Counted from the stretch's first letter, positions 1-6,169 are shown. The stretch: 6,267 nt of DNA from Erythrobacter sp. CCH5-A1 (GCF_001557115.1 NZ_LSKQ01000183.1:1-6267); one strand, 5' to 3'. Numbers and translations: made by a program. The notes: a model not told the origin generated them from the sequence alone.

Positions 1-23
1 GCCCTCGTCCCGAAAGCGGCCAT
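1..23 (-). CDS. Possible start of the next gene (terminase small subunit by position only)
   Basis: A minus-strand ATG at 23-21 opens a frame to the window edge (MAAFGTR, 7 codons). GAGGA lies about 12 bases upstream, rather far for a ribosome site. A GTG at 42-40 in another frame (VRTVAYDGRF onward) is an equal alternative that shares no codons with it. In tailed phages the gene after a small HNH nuclease is very often the small terminase subunit, but nothing in these few codons identifies the product. Between this point and the HNH stop (24-101) I see only a GC-rich dyad at 66-79. Confidence 0.25.
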
Positions 24-101
24 CGTATGCGACGGTCCTCACCGGACGCTTACGGTCGATCTGGGGCGGGATCGCCCGCTTTGATCTGTTCGCGTTTGCA
101 G

Positions 102-425
102 TCAGGTCCGCGCCTTGCGCCCTTCCCTTGCCGTCTTAGCCTTGTGGCAGGGATCGCATAGGCTTTGCAGATTGCTTTCGTCGTCCGTGCCGCCCCGGTG
201 CTTAGGGACTATGTGATCGACCGTCGTGGCGACGACAGATCGCCCAGCCTTGCGACATGAACGACAGAGAGGTTCACCCTTCAGGATGCGGGCGCGAAGC
301 TGATCCCATGCCCAGCCATAGCCGCGCTGTTTCCGCGTTCCTCGCGTGGTGCCAGCCCACCCCCGGCGCTTGCCGGACGGGGTGCCAGTTTTCAAATTGG
401 GGGGACGCTTCGCCACGAAGGGCAC
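102..425 (-). CDS. HNH endonuclease
   Basis: A 107-residue HNH nuclease. After a basic N-terminus comes GYGWAWDQLRARIL (35-48), a first zinc pair Cys54-x2-Cys57, the ββα-metal core with Asp70-His71 (VDHIVPKHRGG), Asn85 in SNLQSLC, and a second zinc pair Cys90-x2-Cys93 followed directly by His94 and Lys. That is the full D-H, N, H set with the structural C-x2-C pairs. Small HNH proteins of this type sit next to the terminase genes of many tailed phages and are needed for DNA cleavage in packaging in the cases studied. The first possible start is GTG at 425, immediately after an in-frame TAA; a second GTG lies at 416. Neither has a clear Shine-Dalgarno sequence, so the exact start is uncertain. 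The basic N-terminal 30 residues may be partly untranslated. Confidence 0.93.
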   Translation of the reverse strand: MPFVAKRPPNLKTGTPSGKRRGWAGTTRGTRKQRGYGWAWDQLRARILKGEPLCRSCRKAGRSVVATTVDHIVPKHRGGTDDESNLQSLCDPCHKAKTAREGRKART

Positions 426-517
426 TTACAAGAAACGCCCGGAAGCCCAGTCGAAAGACAAGGGCGTCGGGCGCAACTTTGAACAATGACTGACAGGTAT
501 CACTTCCATGTGCGTTG
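426..517. other. Intergenic gap between the replication block and the HNH gene
   Basis: This is the only real gap in the window. I see no hairpin with a T-run and no convincing -35/-10 pair on the minus strand. A near-palindrome TGATACCTGTCA (minus strand, 502-491; plus-strand TGACAGGTATCA) could be a weak operator-like site but is one mismatch short of symmetric. A minus-strand ATG at 509-507 opens a 27-codon frame ending at TAA 428-426, directly against the GTG of the HNH gene; it is too short to claim as a gene. Confidence 0.5.
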
Positions 518-1153
518 TCAAGCCGCGTCCGCCAGCCCGACGACGCGCGCGCCGATCCCCGCCAGCAAGTAGTTCGCAGCGATCTTGAACGCCGAACTGG
601 CCTTGCGCTTCGCCCGGTCCGAGCAGACGTGCGGATAGACCGCCGCGCCGATTGCTTCGAACGTGTCGTCGCCTTCGGCGTCCATGCTGCCCATTACGCC
701 GTCGAAGACCTGGCGAAGATCATTGTCAGGGATAAAGCCGCGCGCCCAATCCACGTCCGACCGCGCTTCCATGGCCGCTTGCGTCGTCGGGATATGGTGG
801 AACGCCGATCCGCCGCCGCTTCCGGACACGTCCAGGCCGCACTTGATCAGGCCGGATTGCGCCATTGCCAGCCGGTCCGCATACCATTCGAGACAGGCGA
901 ACACGGTCCGGTCGATCACCTTGGACCGATAGAGGGTTTCGAAGCGCGGCACGCGGCGGACAGCCTTGTGTCGCCGAATTTCCCCCCGGATGATCACTTC
1001 GCCGTAAGGGTTCTGGACTTCGGCGACTTCATAGCTGCCCCGGTCCAGCCGCGCGCCGTTGCTGATCGCCTGCTTCAAGACCGGGTGCATGTTGCCGGCC
1101 GTATTCGCCCCGCCCGTGCGCCGTGCCCGGTTCTTCTTTTTCGCCTTGCCCAT
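518..1153 (-). CDS. Unidentified basic phage protein
   Basis: A 211-residue protein I do not recognise with certainty. It starts with a strongly basic stretch (MGKAKKKNRARR), then PVLKQAISNGARLDRG and a YEVAEVQNPYGEVIIRG strand-like region. A helical core follows (LYRSKVIDRTVFACLEWYAD, residues 74-93), a Gly/Ser-rich break (110-116), an acidic segment around 132-164, and a C-terminal helix (RAKRKASSAFKIAANYLLAG). The core and C-terminal helix vaguely recall the alphaproteobacterial DUF6456 family, but this is a weak impression. The ATG at 1153 is fixed by its one-base overlap with the initiator TAA and by AAGGAG 10 bases upstream; the frame also runs upstream to an ATG at 1273, inside the initiator gene. 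It is the last gene of the coupled block, followed by a 92-base gap. A nucleic-acid-binding or regulatory role would fit the basic N-terminus, but is a guess. Confidence 0.72.
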   Translation of the reverse strand: MGKAKKKNRARRTGGANTAGNMHPVLKQAISNGARLDRGSYEVAEVQNPYGEVIIRGEIRRHKAVRRVPRFETLYRSKVIDRTVFACLEWYADRLAMAQSGLIKCGLDVSGSGGGSAFHHIPTTQAAMEARSDVDWARGFIPDNDLRQVFDGVMGSMDAEGDDTFEAIGAAVYPHVCSDRAKRKASSAFKIAANYLLAGIGARVVGLADAA

Positions 1154-2247
1154 TATCGCCCAGCTCCTTCCATGTGTGCGGTTTCGACTTGAAAGCGGAC
1201 CCAGCGGACGCCGGACCCAAGGACGGCGCGGCACGCCGCCATGATCTTCGATTGGAAGCGGTCTTCGATCCACGCGCGCGCGAACTCACTTCCGACGACG
1301 ACGACAACGCCGGGCGGATCGTGGATCAGCGCCGCGTTTGCGATCCATGTGTCATAAAGCGCGCCGCCCAGTTCCCGGCGAAGCGCCTTGTGGATCGCCC
1401 CGGATCGTCCGTCTTCGCGCGCCTTCGCGGCGACCGGCTTGGACAGCGGGGCGGCGGGCTTGCCGCTAGACGGGCGCGCTAGGGCAAGGTGCGCGAAACT
1501 CACGCCAGCCTTGGCGTCGCGCATGATCTTCGAATGATCATTGATCAGCCATTTCGCCAGCGCCGCGTTCCAGTCGCGCTTGCAGCCGATTGCCCGCGTC
1601 TCCGTCTGCCAGTGCAGCCGGAACGTCTCGCAAACCGCCTCATAGGCACCCGACGGCCATTGCTGGACCAGCTTCCCGGCCATGGGGGACAGATCGGCGA
1701 CCGGCGGGGGCGACCAGTCGTCCGGAAGCCGTGATCCCCTTGTCCCGCGCTTGCCGGTGCGACCAGCCGGGGCGGGTTCTTCCCCTTCCGATCCATTGTC
1801 AAAATCAGGGGCGGGGGTCTTATCAGCGTAAGCTGATAAGGGGGGAAGAAGGTTAGAAACAGGTTCCGTGTCCCTATTTTGGGACTGTTTCGATCCAGAA
1901 ACGGAACTGTTCCGCTTTTGGAACTGTTCCGCTTTTGGGACTGTTTCCGACGCGGGATCATTCGACGCCCCGGCTTCCGCCGCTGCCAGCCGATAGACCT
2001 TCACCTGTCCGGTCCGTCCGCGCCGTTCACCCGTGTCTTCGATCAGCGGAAACATGCCGTCTTCCAGCCGCTGAAGCGCGCCGATTACGGTCTTCCGGTT
2101 CAGATCGCTGAAGTCGCAAAGCCATTGGATCGACGGGAAGGCGCAATGATTGGCGTCGGCGCACGACGCCAGCCCCAGAAGGACCAGTTTCGCCGACGCC
2201 GATCCGGGGCGTTGCTTCGCCGCCCAGCTTTGGGTTTCCCAGCTCAT
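1153..2247 (-). CDS. Phage replication initiator: winged helix plus DnaA-domain-I-like C-terminus
   Basis: A 364-residue protein with three parts. Residues 1-87 (WAAKQRPGSASAKLVLLGLA, a Cys/His/Cys patch, FPSIQWLC, then LNRKTVIGALQRLEDG) form a winged helix-turn-helix of the phage-initiator type. Residues 88-170 are a low-complexity Ser/Gln/Pro/Gly linker. Residues 171-250 hold a conserved phage replication segment with a FRLHWQTE motif and RDWNAALAKWL. Residues 281-345 (IHKALRRELGGALYDTWIAN, then VVVVVGSEFARAWIEDRF) closely resemble domain I of DnaA, which in DnaA contacts the DnaB helicase. I infer origin binding by the N-terminus and helicase recruitment by the C-terminus. The ATG at 2247 overlaps the preceding stop (ATGA). 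The linker codons contain palindromic repeats and a hairpin listed separately. Initiator role likely; biochemical details inferred. Confidence 0.85.
   Translation of the reverse strand: MSWETQSWAAKQRPGSASAKLVLLGLASCADANHCAFPSIQWLCDFSDLNRKTVIGALQRLEDGMFPLIEDTGERRGRTGQVKVYRLAAAEAGASNDPASETVPKAEQFQKRNSSVSGSKQSQNRDTEPVSNLLPPLSAYADKTPAPDFDNGSEGEEPAPAGRTGKRGTRGSRLPDDWSPPPVADLSPMAGKLVQQWPSGAYEAVCETFRLHWQTETRAIGCKRDWNAALAKWLINDHSKIMRDAKAGVSFAHLALARPSSGKPAAPLSKPVAAKAREDGRSGAIHKALRRELGGALYDTWIANAALIHDPPGVVVVVGSEFARAWIEDRFQSKIMAACRAVLGSGVRWVRFQVETAHMEGAGR
1819..1840. repeat. Perfect 9-bp inverted repeat next to the iterons
   Basis: CTTATCAGC, a 4-base loop GTAA, then GCTGATAAG: nine perfectly paired bases per arm within the initiator coding sequence (about residues 136-143). 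G-rich runs flank it on the plus strand (GGGGG at 1813-1817, GGGGGG at 1840-1845). It lies 40 bases from the nearest iteron, on the downstream side in the direction of transcription. It could be an origin hairpin or a DNA protein-binding dyad. It is not a convincing terminator, because it sits mid-gene and lacks a T-run on either side. Confidence 0.65.
1881..1953. repeat. Palindromic iterons inside the initiator gene, candidate replication origin
   Basis: Units begin at 1881, 1903, 1920 and 1937. The units at 1903-1919 and 1920-1936 are identical 17-mers (GGAACTGTTCCGCTTTT). The unit at 1937 is a diverged copy (GGGACTGTTTCCGACGC) and the unit at 1881 is another (GGGACTGTTTCG), spaced 22 bases from the next. 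Each core is a dyad, GGAAC-T-GTTCC, perfect in the two middle units. The stretch 1875-1946 has 32 G/C of 72 bases (44%), far below its surroundings. The 17-base period is out of register with codons, so residues 99-123 of the initiator are not repeated. The layout resembles the lambda origin inside O. An alternative is an operator set for a dimeric regulator. Confidence 0.7.
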
Positions 2248-2684
2248 GCGCGCCGCCACATGAAAGCGGGGACGTCCGGGACAAGCCATAGGTGGCGCAG
2301 GTTCGCCACATTCACGACGTCCCTGTCCGGCGGATAGACTTCCAGCCCAACGCGGTCGCCGTAGCCCGCCAGCGTCTTAAGGTGCTGAAGATCGTCCCAG
2401 GTGATCCCGTCAACCCATCGCCCCGACGCCCGGTCGAAAGCACAACGCTGGATTGACAGGCGAACTACGTCCCCCGGCTCCGCGAACACCTGAACAAGAA
2501 AATCGCGGTTCCGTAGCGCCCGGATCAGATTGTCGCGATGATGCGGCCATTCGGCGCGCGGAATTTCGACAAGCCGATCCACCGGAAACCGCTTGTTCTC
2601 TTGCTGCATCGCGCGAAGCTGTTCACGCGTCGGGTTTAGCCTCTCGGTCTTTTCAGGCCGGGGCACACAATCGCGCCATTTCAT
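2244..2684 (-). CDS. Small phage protein, DUF7694-like
   Basis: A 146-residue hydrophilic protein with no signal peptide or membrane segment. Its C-terminal hundred residues show NRDFLVQVF (about 79-87), RLSIQRC, then DGITWDDLQHLKTLAGYGDR and VEVYPPDRDVVNVANLRHLWL-type text close to the end, with a final FMWRR. I recognise this as the pattern of a conserved phage and prophage family (DUF7694 from memory, not checked) with no known activity. The ATG at 2684 is preferred over an upstream in-frame ATG at 2870: it overlaps the methyltransferase stop (ATGA), has GGGGGA just upstream, and the 62 residues before it are an Arg-rich shadow of the methyltransferase C-terminus. It ends in an ATGA overlap with the initiator gene. 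Its place between modification and replication genes suggests a DNA-related role, which is inference only. Confidence 0.78.
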   Translation of the reverse strand: MKWRDCVPRPEKTERLNPTREQLRAMQQENKRFPVDRLVEIPRAEWPHHRDNLIRALRNRDFLVQVFAEPGDVVRLSIQRCAFDRASGRWVDGITWDDLQHLKTLAGYGDRVGLEVYPPDRDVVNVANLRHLWLVPDVPAFMWRRA

Positions 2685-3970
2685 GATTTCCCCCGTCCAG
2701 CCGCTTCTTCGACGGCCTGTTCGACCAGCGCGATCCGTGCGCCGATCCAGCGCATGACGTTGACCGCCATGCTGTTCCCGATTGCCTTGTATCGCGGCCC
2801 GTCGGGCGCGCACTTCCCGCGCCAGCGGATCGCCGTGAAGTCGTCCGGGAAGCCCTGAAGCCGTTCGCATTCGCGGGGCGTCAGTTTCCGGACCGTCCAG
2901 CCGTTCACCGCCGGGATCGCCGCCAGCGGGCGCATGTCGCTAGTCGCCCCCGCGTCCGCGCCGTTCAGGGCGGGACAGATCGGTTCAGGCTGTCCGCGAC
3001 CGTTGCGCGCAATCCGCGACTGGAAGGCGAACGCCACATGCGGCGGGTGCGCCCCAGCCGCCAGCGGGTGACAGGGATCGCCGGGCTGGGGATTGCTGAA
3101 GTTCGACGCGGACGTGATCTGTGTCGTGTCGAAGGGCACGGCGACAAGGTTCTGGCATTCGTCGCCCGACGGCCCGCCGGAACCCTTCGCCCACTTCGAC
3201 GACACGGTTCCGCTGATCAGGCCGCTTCCCGGTCCCCCGTGCCTTCCAGCGCCGCAATCCCCTTCAGGATCGCTTCCAAGTGTGTCGGAAGCGCTTTGCC
3301 CCGCCGTTCGGCGCGGTTCAGCAAGCCCGCGCAGGCTTTCGGGGTCGAATAATACCGTGACGGCACGGGCGTCGTTTCCAGAATGTCCGACAAGGAAGCA
3401 ACGTCGCCGACGCTGGGGGACAGCCCTGCCGAACCCGTCCACTCGCACAAATTGAGCGTCAATAGTCCGCCAGGCTCCACGATACCCGCATTCCCGAAAG
3501 AGATTGAGGAACTCGGCGAAGTCTGCTGTTTCTGTCCATTCGGCAATCGCTTCATTGTCCGGTTCACCGGACCAGCTTGAATAGACGCCGGGGACATTCT
3601 CCCAGACCAGCCAGCGGGCGCCAATTCGTTTAGCCAGCGCCAGGAACTCGATTGCGAGGTTGCCGCGCGGATCGTCCAGTCCCAGACGCTTTCCCGCGAT
3701 GCTGAACGACTGACAGGGGGTTCCGCCGACAAGAAGGTCAACTGGTCCGACATGTTCGGGTCCGATCTGTGTGAAGTCGCCGAACAGGGGGGCGAAGTTC
3801 TGCCCTTCCTGCCAGCGGTGATCCCAGTCCACGGCGACCGCGCCGTGACGCTGTTCCAGAACAGCACGGGGGAAGGGTTCGATTTCGGCAAAGCCAGCCG
3901 GGGTCCAGCCCAGCGGGTGCCAAGCGACCGTCGCGGCTTCAATGCCGGAACAGACTGATAGATAGCGCAT
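2681..3970 (-). CDS. DNA (cytosine-5-)-methyltransferase, phage type
   Basis: A complete 429-residue C5-cytosine methyltransferase that transfers a methyl group from S-adenosylmethionine to cytosine in a specific DNA site. Motif I is SVCSGIEAATVAW (5-17), motif IV GGTPCQSFS (82-90) with catalytic Cys86, motif VI VWENVPGV (122-129) with Glu124, motif VIII QRRRRCFLVG (186-195), motif IX RKLTPRECERLQGFP (361-375) and motif X YKAIGNSMAVNV (394-405). The variable part with the target-recognition region spans about 196-355 and is Gly/Ser/Pro-rich, with a DTTQITS stretch at 281-287. The recognition sequence cannot be read from the protein. No restriction partner is in the window, so it looks like an orphan phage enzyme that would protect phage DNA. 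The ATG shares one base with the upstream TAA; GAAGG lies 10 bases before it. All catalytic residues are intact. Confidence 0.97.
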   Translation of the reverse strand: MRYLSVCSGIEAATVAWHPLGWTPAGFAEIEPFPRAVLEQRHGAVAVDWDHRWQEGQNFAPLFGDFTQIGPEHVGPVDLLVGGTPCQSFSIAGKRLGLDDPRGNLAIEFLALAKRIGARWLVWENVPGVYSSWSGEPDNEAIAEWTETADFAEFLNLFRECGYRGAWRTIDAQFVRVDGFGRAVPQRRRRCFLVGHSGNDARAVTVLFDPESLRGLAEPRRTAGQSASDTLGSDPEGDCGAGRHGGPGSGLISGTVSSKWAKGSGGPSGDECQNLVAVPFDTTQITSASNFSNPQPGDPCHPLAAGAHPPHVAFAFQSRIARNGRGQPEPICPALNGADAGATSDMRPLAAIPAVNGWTVRKLTPRECERLQGFPDDFTAIRWRGKCAPDGPRYKAIGNSMAVNVMRWIGARIALVEQAVEEAAGRGKS

Positions 3971-4533
3971 TAGCGGCCCGCCTTCTCACTAGCGGGAACG
4001 ACGGCGCGATCCTTGATCCAGCGCGCGGCTTCCCGCGCCGCCATGAACTGGCTGGGCGAAAGACGTCCCTTCCGCATGGCCGCAAGATCGGCTGCGATCT
4101 GGCCTTCCACGATTGCGCGCGCTTCCTTTGCCCGGAAGCCGTCGATTTCCGTCAATCGGGCGTAAGTCTGGCGGTAGGCTGGCGGGCACCATGCCAGCCG
4201 CCGTTCGGTAAGTGTCCGGCCCGCCTGGACGCGCGAAGGGTGCCCGGCGGGAAGCGGGCGGGCAAAGCGCCCGATATTGTTCAGCGCCTTGCCCAGCGCC
4301 CGGCGATGTTCGATCATGTCCGGGCGGCGGTTGGCTTCCGTCATACTCGCCACGCGCGCGGCTCGCTGATCCGGATCGGACCAGTTCTTCCGCATGGCCG
4401 CGCTGATCTTTGCCCGCGTTGCCGGGTCGCGGGACATGGCGCGCGCGGTGCAGCTCTTGCAGCGCGTGCCTTTGCGTTGCTTCGAAGGTGCCAGCGCGCC
4501 GCCGCAATCGGAACAGATCAGCGCCGCCGTCAT
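3970..4533 (-). CDS. Zinc-ribbon protein with NUMOD3-like segment
   Basis: A 187-residue protein that opens with a zinc ribbon: Cys7-x2-Cys10, 14 residues, then Cys25-x2-Cys28. Next comes a basic segment, about residues 35-62 (SRDPATRAKISAAMRKNW, then DPDQRAARVAS), which resembles the NUMOD3 DNA-binding repeat of HNH and GIY-YIG homing nucleases. No HNH or GIY-YIG catalytic core follows. The C-terminal half has a WCPPAYRQTYARL motif (115-127) and a helix FRAKEARAIVEGQIAADL (133-150) of a type seen in phage proteins of unknown function. I chose the ATG at 4533 because it overlaps the RusA stop (ATGA) and has GGGAAAG just upstream; an in-frame ATG exists 45 bases earlier. DNA binding is inferred from zinc ribbon plus NUMOD3-like residues. 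The gene ends with TAA sharing one base with the methyltransferase ATG. Confidence 0.78.
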   Translation of the reverse strand: MTAALICSDCGGALAPSKQRKGTRCKSCTARAMSRDPATRAKISAAMRKNWSDPDQRAARVASMTEANRRPDMIEHRRALGKALNNIGRFARPLPAGHPSRVQAGRTLTERRLAWCPPAYRQTYARLTEIDGFRAKEARAIVEGQIAADLAAMRKGRLSPSQFMAAREAARWIKDRAVVPASEKAGR

Positions 4534-5063
4534 GGCGCTTTCCCGTGATCGGGATCGACCAGCGTCACGACGACGCAAGAGCGCGGTTCAGCGCGAAGGA
4601 CGGGCACGGTCCGGAACCGGGCGTCGTCGCACTTCAGGGCGTCGGCGATCCCGTCGCGCCCCGCCTTGAAACTGGCTGGAATGTTGTCGTCGTCGCGACT
4701 GGCTCGCGTGGGCGGGAAGAAGTCCAGCCGGACGACGATCTGGGCACCGCCAGCCGCATAGGCGGGAACCTTCAGCCCGGCTTGCAGCGCCAGCGCCCAG
4801 CACAAGCGACGATAGGCTTTCGTCACGGGGGACTTCTTCGACCAGTGCCCGCGCCAGTTCGGCGACAGCTCGACCGGCGGGAAGGGCACGATCACGCGCG
4901 GTCCCGGCGGAAGGTCCGCAATGTCGTCAATCGGCTTGGGATCAGGGCGCGGACGCGGCGCGCGTGCCGCCTTCTTAGGCTTGGCCTGATCGCCTGAAGC
5001 CAGCGCCGCCGCCCAGCTCTTGCCGCCGCGCCGGGCGGGCTGGAAGATCGCCCGCTTCGTCAT
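4530..5063 (-). CDS. RusA-like Holliday junction resolvase
   Basis: A 177-residue protein. The first 50 residues are a basic Lys/Arg/Ala/Pro-rich extension. The RusA-like fold follows from about residue 55: a first strand RVIVPFPP, then SPNWRGHWSKK (66-77), a helix around 80-96, strand AQIVVRLDFFPP (107-118), and the acidic motif RDDDN at 123-127 followed by the helix KAGRDGIADAL (133-143) and DDARF (146-150). RusA enzymes are Mg2+-dependent dimers that cut four-way junctions symmetrically; Asp124, Asp126 and Asp146 or Asp147 are the likely metal ligands. In phages the enzyme clears branched DNA before packaging. The ATG at 5063 overlaps the PcfJ-like stop (ATGA), with AAGG 9 bases upstream; the 3' end overlaps the next gene the same way. 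Compared with E. coli RusA (about 120 residues) the extra length is mainly the N-terminal extension. Confidence 0.92.
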   Translation of the reverse strand: MTKRAIFQPARRGGKSWAAALASGDQAKPKKAARAPRPRPDPKPIDDIADLPPGPRVIVPFPPVELSPNWRGHWSKKSPVTKAYRRLCWALALQAGLKVPAYAAGGAQIVVRLDFFPPTRASRDDDNIPASFKAGRDGIADALKCDDARFRTVPVLRAEPRSCVVVTLVDPDHGKAP

Positions 5064-6169
5064 AGCCGCGCGCCTTGTGCCCGTGCGGCGGTGAACGCTT
5101 CGCGCGTCGCCGCCGGAAGTCCGCGAAGGGACGTCGGGTTATTCGTGCCCGCTTCCGTGACGCAAACGGCGAACTTGTCGGCGGCGGCGATCACGTCCTT
5201 CGGCGGACGGGCGTTGCAGACGCCCTTGATCTGGACCGCGCGGGCGCGACCGGGAAGGACCGCGAATTCCGCCGTGGCGACGCGCCGGCCGTCCTTGCGG
5301 ATCAAATAAATCCGGGCGCGGCCCGACTGAATGTCGCGGTAATAGCTGGCGACGCAATGGTGCATCGCCTTGCCTTCGACGACTAGCGCGCGAAGGGATC
5401 GCAGCGCGTGGAATTCGAACCCGGACAGGGTGACTTCCGTCGGAAAGCCGCGATAGGCGACGTCCGTGTCATACTTGCCGTCATTGATCCGGTCGATCTG
5501 GGCGTTCGCAAGGGCTTCATGCCAGTCGGCGGCTTCCCGGATCATGCGTTCCCATGTCCACCGGGCGTTCCACTGGTCGCGGTTGCAGATCAGGAAGTCG
5601 GCGATCTGGTTCGATTGCATCCCTTCCGCCGGATCAGGGGTTCGCCCGTGCCGGGACAGCGCCAGCATTGCCCAGCGCAGGATCGGCGCGTTCAACTGTT
5701 CGTCGGGCGCGCGGCGCTGAAGGATGGTCCAGAGAATGTCCAGATCGCCCAGCCAGTGCATGTGTCGCGTGGGGGCTTCCGGAATGGACTGGCTGATCGT
5801 CGAAGGATCGACCAGCCGCGTGATCGCCTGAAGCACGCCCCAGACGCCGGGGCGGATCGCCTTCGCGGATATGGATCGCAGCGGATAGGCGACGCGGAAC
5901 GCCTTCATGACGTCCTTCAGCCGCGCGCCCCGTTCGACCAGCGGCTTGAAGTTCATCGCCACATAGGCCCGTTCGGATCGCTTGGACGCCTTCCCGCCGA
6001 AGGTCGCCGCCAGCGCCAGCACGGGCGCTTGTTCCAGATAGTCCAGCGCGCGCGGGTGAAGCGCCGCCAGCCAGATCGCAGCCGGACGGACGCCCTGATT
6101 GCCGAACATGGCATGGGCTTTCATGGTGTTCCGCGAAACCCAGTCGTCGAACGGAAGAATTCCGTTCAT
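5060..6169 (-). CDS. PcfJ-like protein
   Basis: A protein of about 369 residues whose C-terminal third carries the PcfJ-family signature: an LVVEGKAMHHCVASY stretch, then a short SGRARIYLIRKDG strand, TAEFAVLPGR, and QIKGVCNARP. The paired histidines followed by C-V, the T-x-E, and the final Q-x-x-G-x-x-N are the recognisable family residues. PcfJ was named from the enterococcal conjugative plasmid pCF10; relatives are common in phages and their biochemical role is not established. The N-terminal 250 residues are helical with many tryptophans and no domain I can name. There are two start candidates, ATG at 6181 and ATG at 6169. I prefer 6169 because GGAAG lies 5 bases upstream and the ATG overlaps an upstream TGA. 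The 3' end overlaps the RusA gene by ATGA. The family call is fairly sure; the function is unknown. Confidence 0.83.
   Translation of the reverse strand: MNGILPFDDWVSRNTMKAHAMFGNQGVRPAAIWLAALHPRALDYLEQAPVLALAATFGGKASKRSERAYVAMNFKPLVERGARLKDVMKAFRVAYPLRSISAKAIRPGVWGVLQAITRLVDPSTISQSIPEAPTRHMHWLGDLDILWTILQRRAPDEQLNAPILRWAMLALSRHGRTPDPAEGMQSNQIADFLICNRDQWNARWTWERMIREAADWHEALANAQIDRINDGKYDTDVAYRGFPTEVTLSGFEFHALRSLRALVVEGKAMHHCVASYYRDIQSGRARIYLIRKDGRRVATAEFAVLPGRARAVQIKGVCNARPPKDVIAAADKFAVCVTEAGTNNPTSLRGLPAATREAFTAARAQGARL

Noticed and set aside
66..79. GC-rich dyad GCGGG-ATCG-CCCGC between the HNH stop and the left edge
   Set aside because: The stem is only 5 bp and there is no T-run after it on the minus strand. 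On the plus strand only TTT follows, so I do not call a terminator.
515..1192. 225-codon open frame on the plus strand
   Set aside because: It is antisense to the gene at 518-1153, which has a coupled start and a ribosome site. The plus-strand translation is Arg/Ala/Pro-rich with no motif, as expected for a GC-rich shadow.
1870..1885. Short inverted repeat GTCCC-TATTTT-GGGAC
   Set aside because: Five-base arms are too short to claim separately, and it overlaps the first diverged iteron.
3217..3942. 241-codon minus-strand frame inside the methyltransferase
   Set aside because: It is a shifted reading of the methyltransferase, whose own frame carries all catalytic motifs in order.
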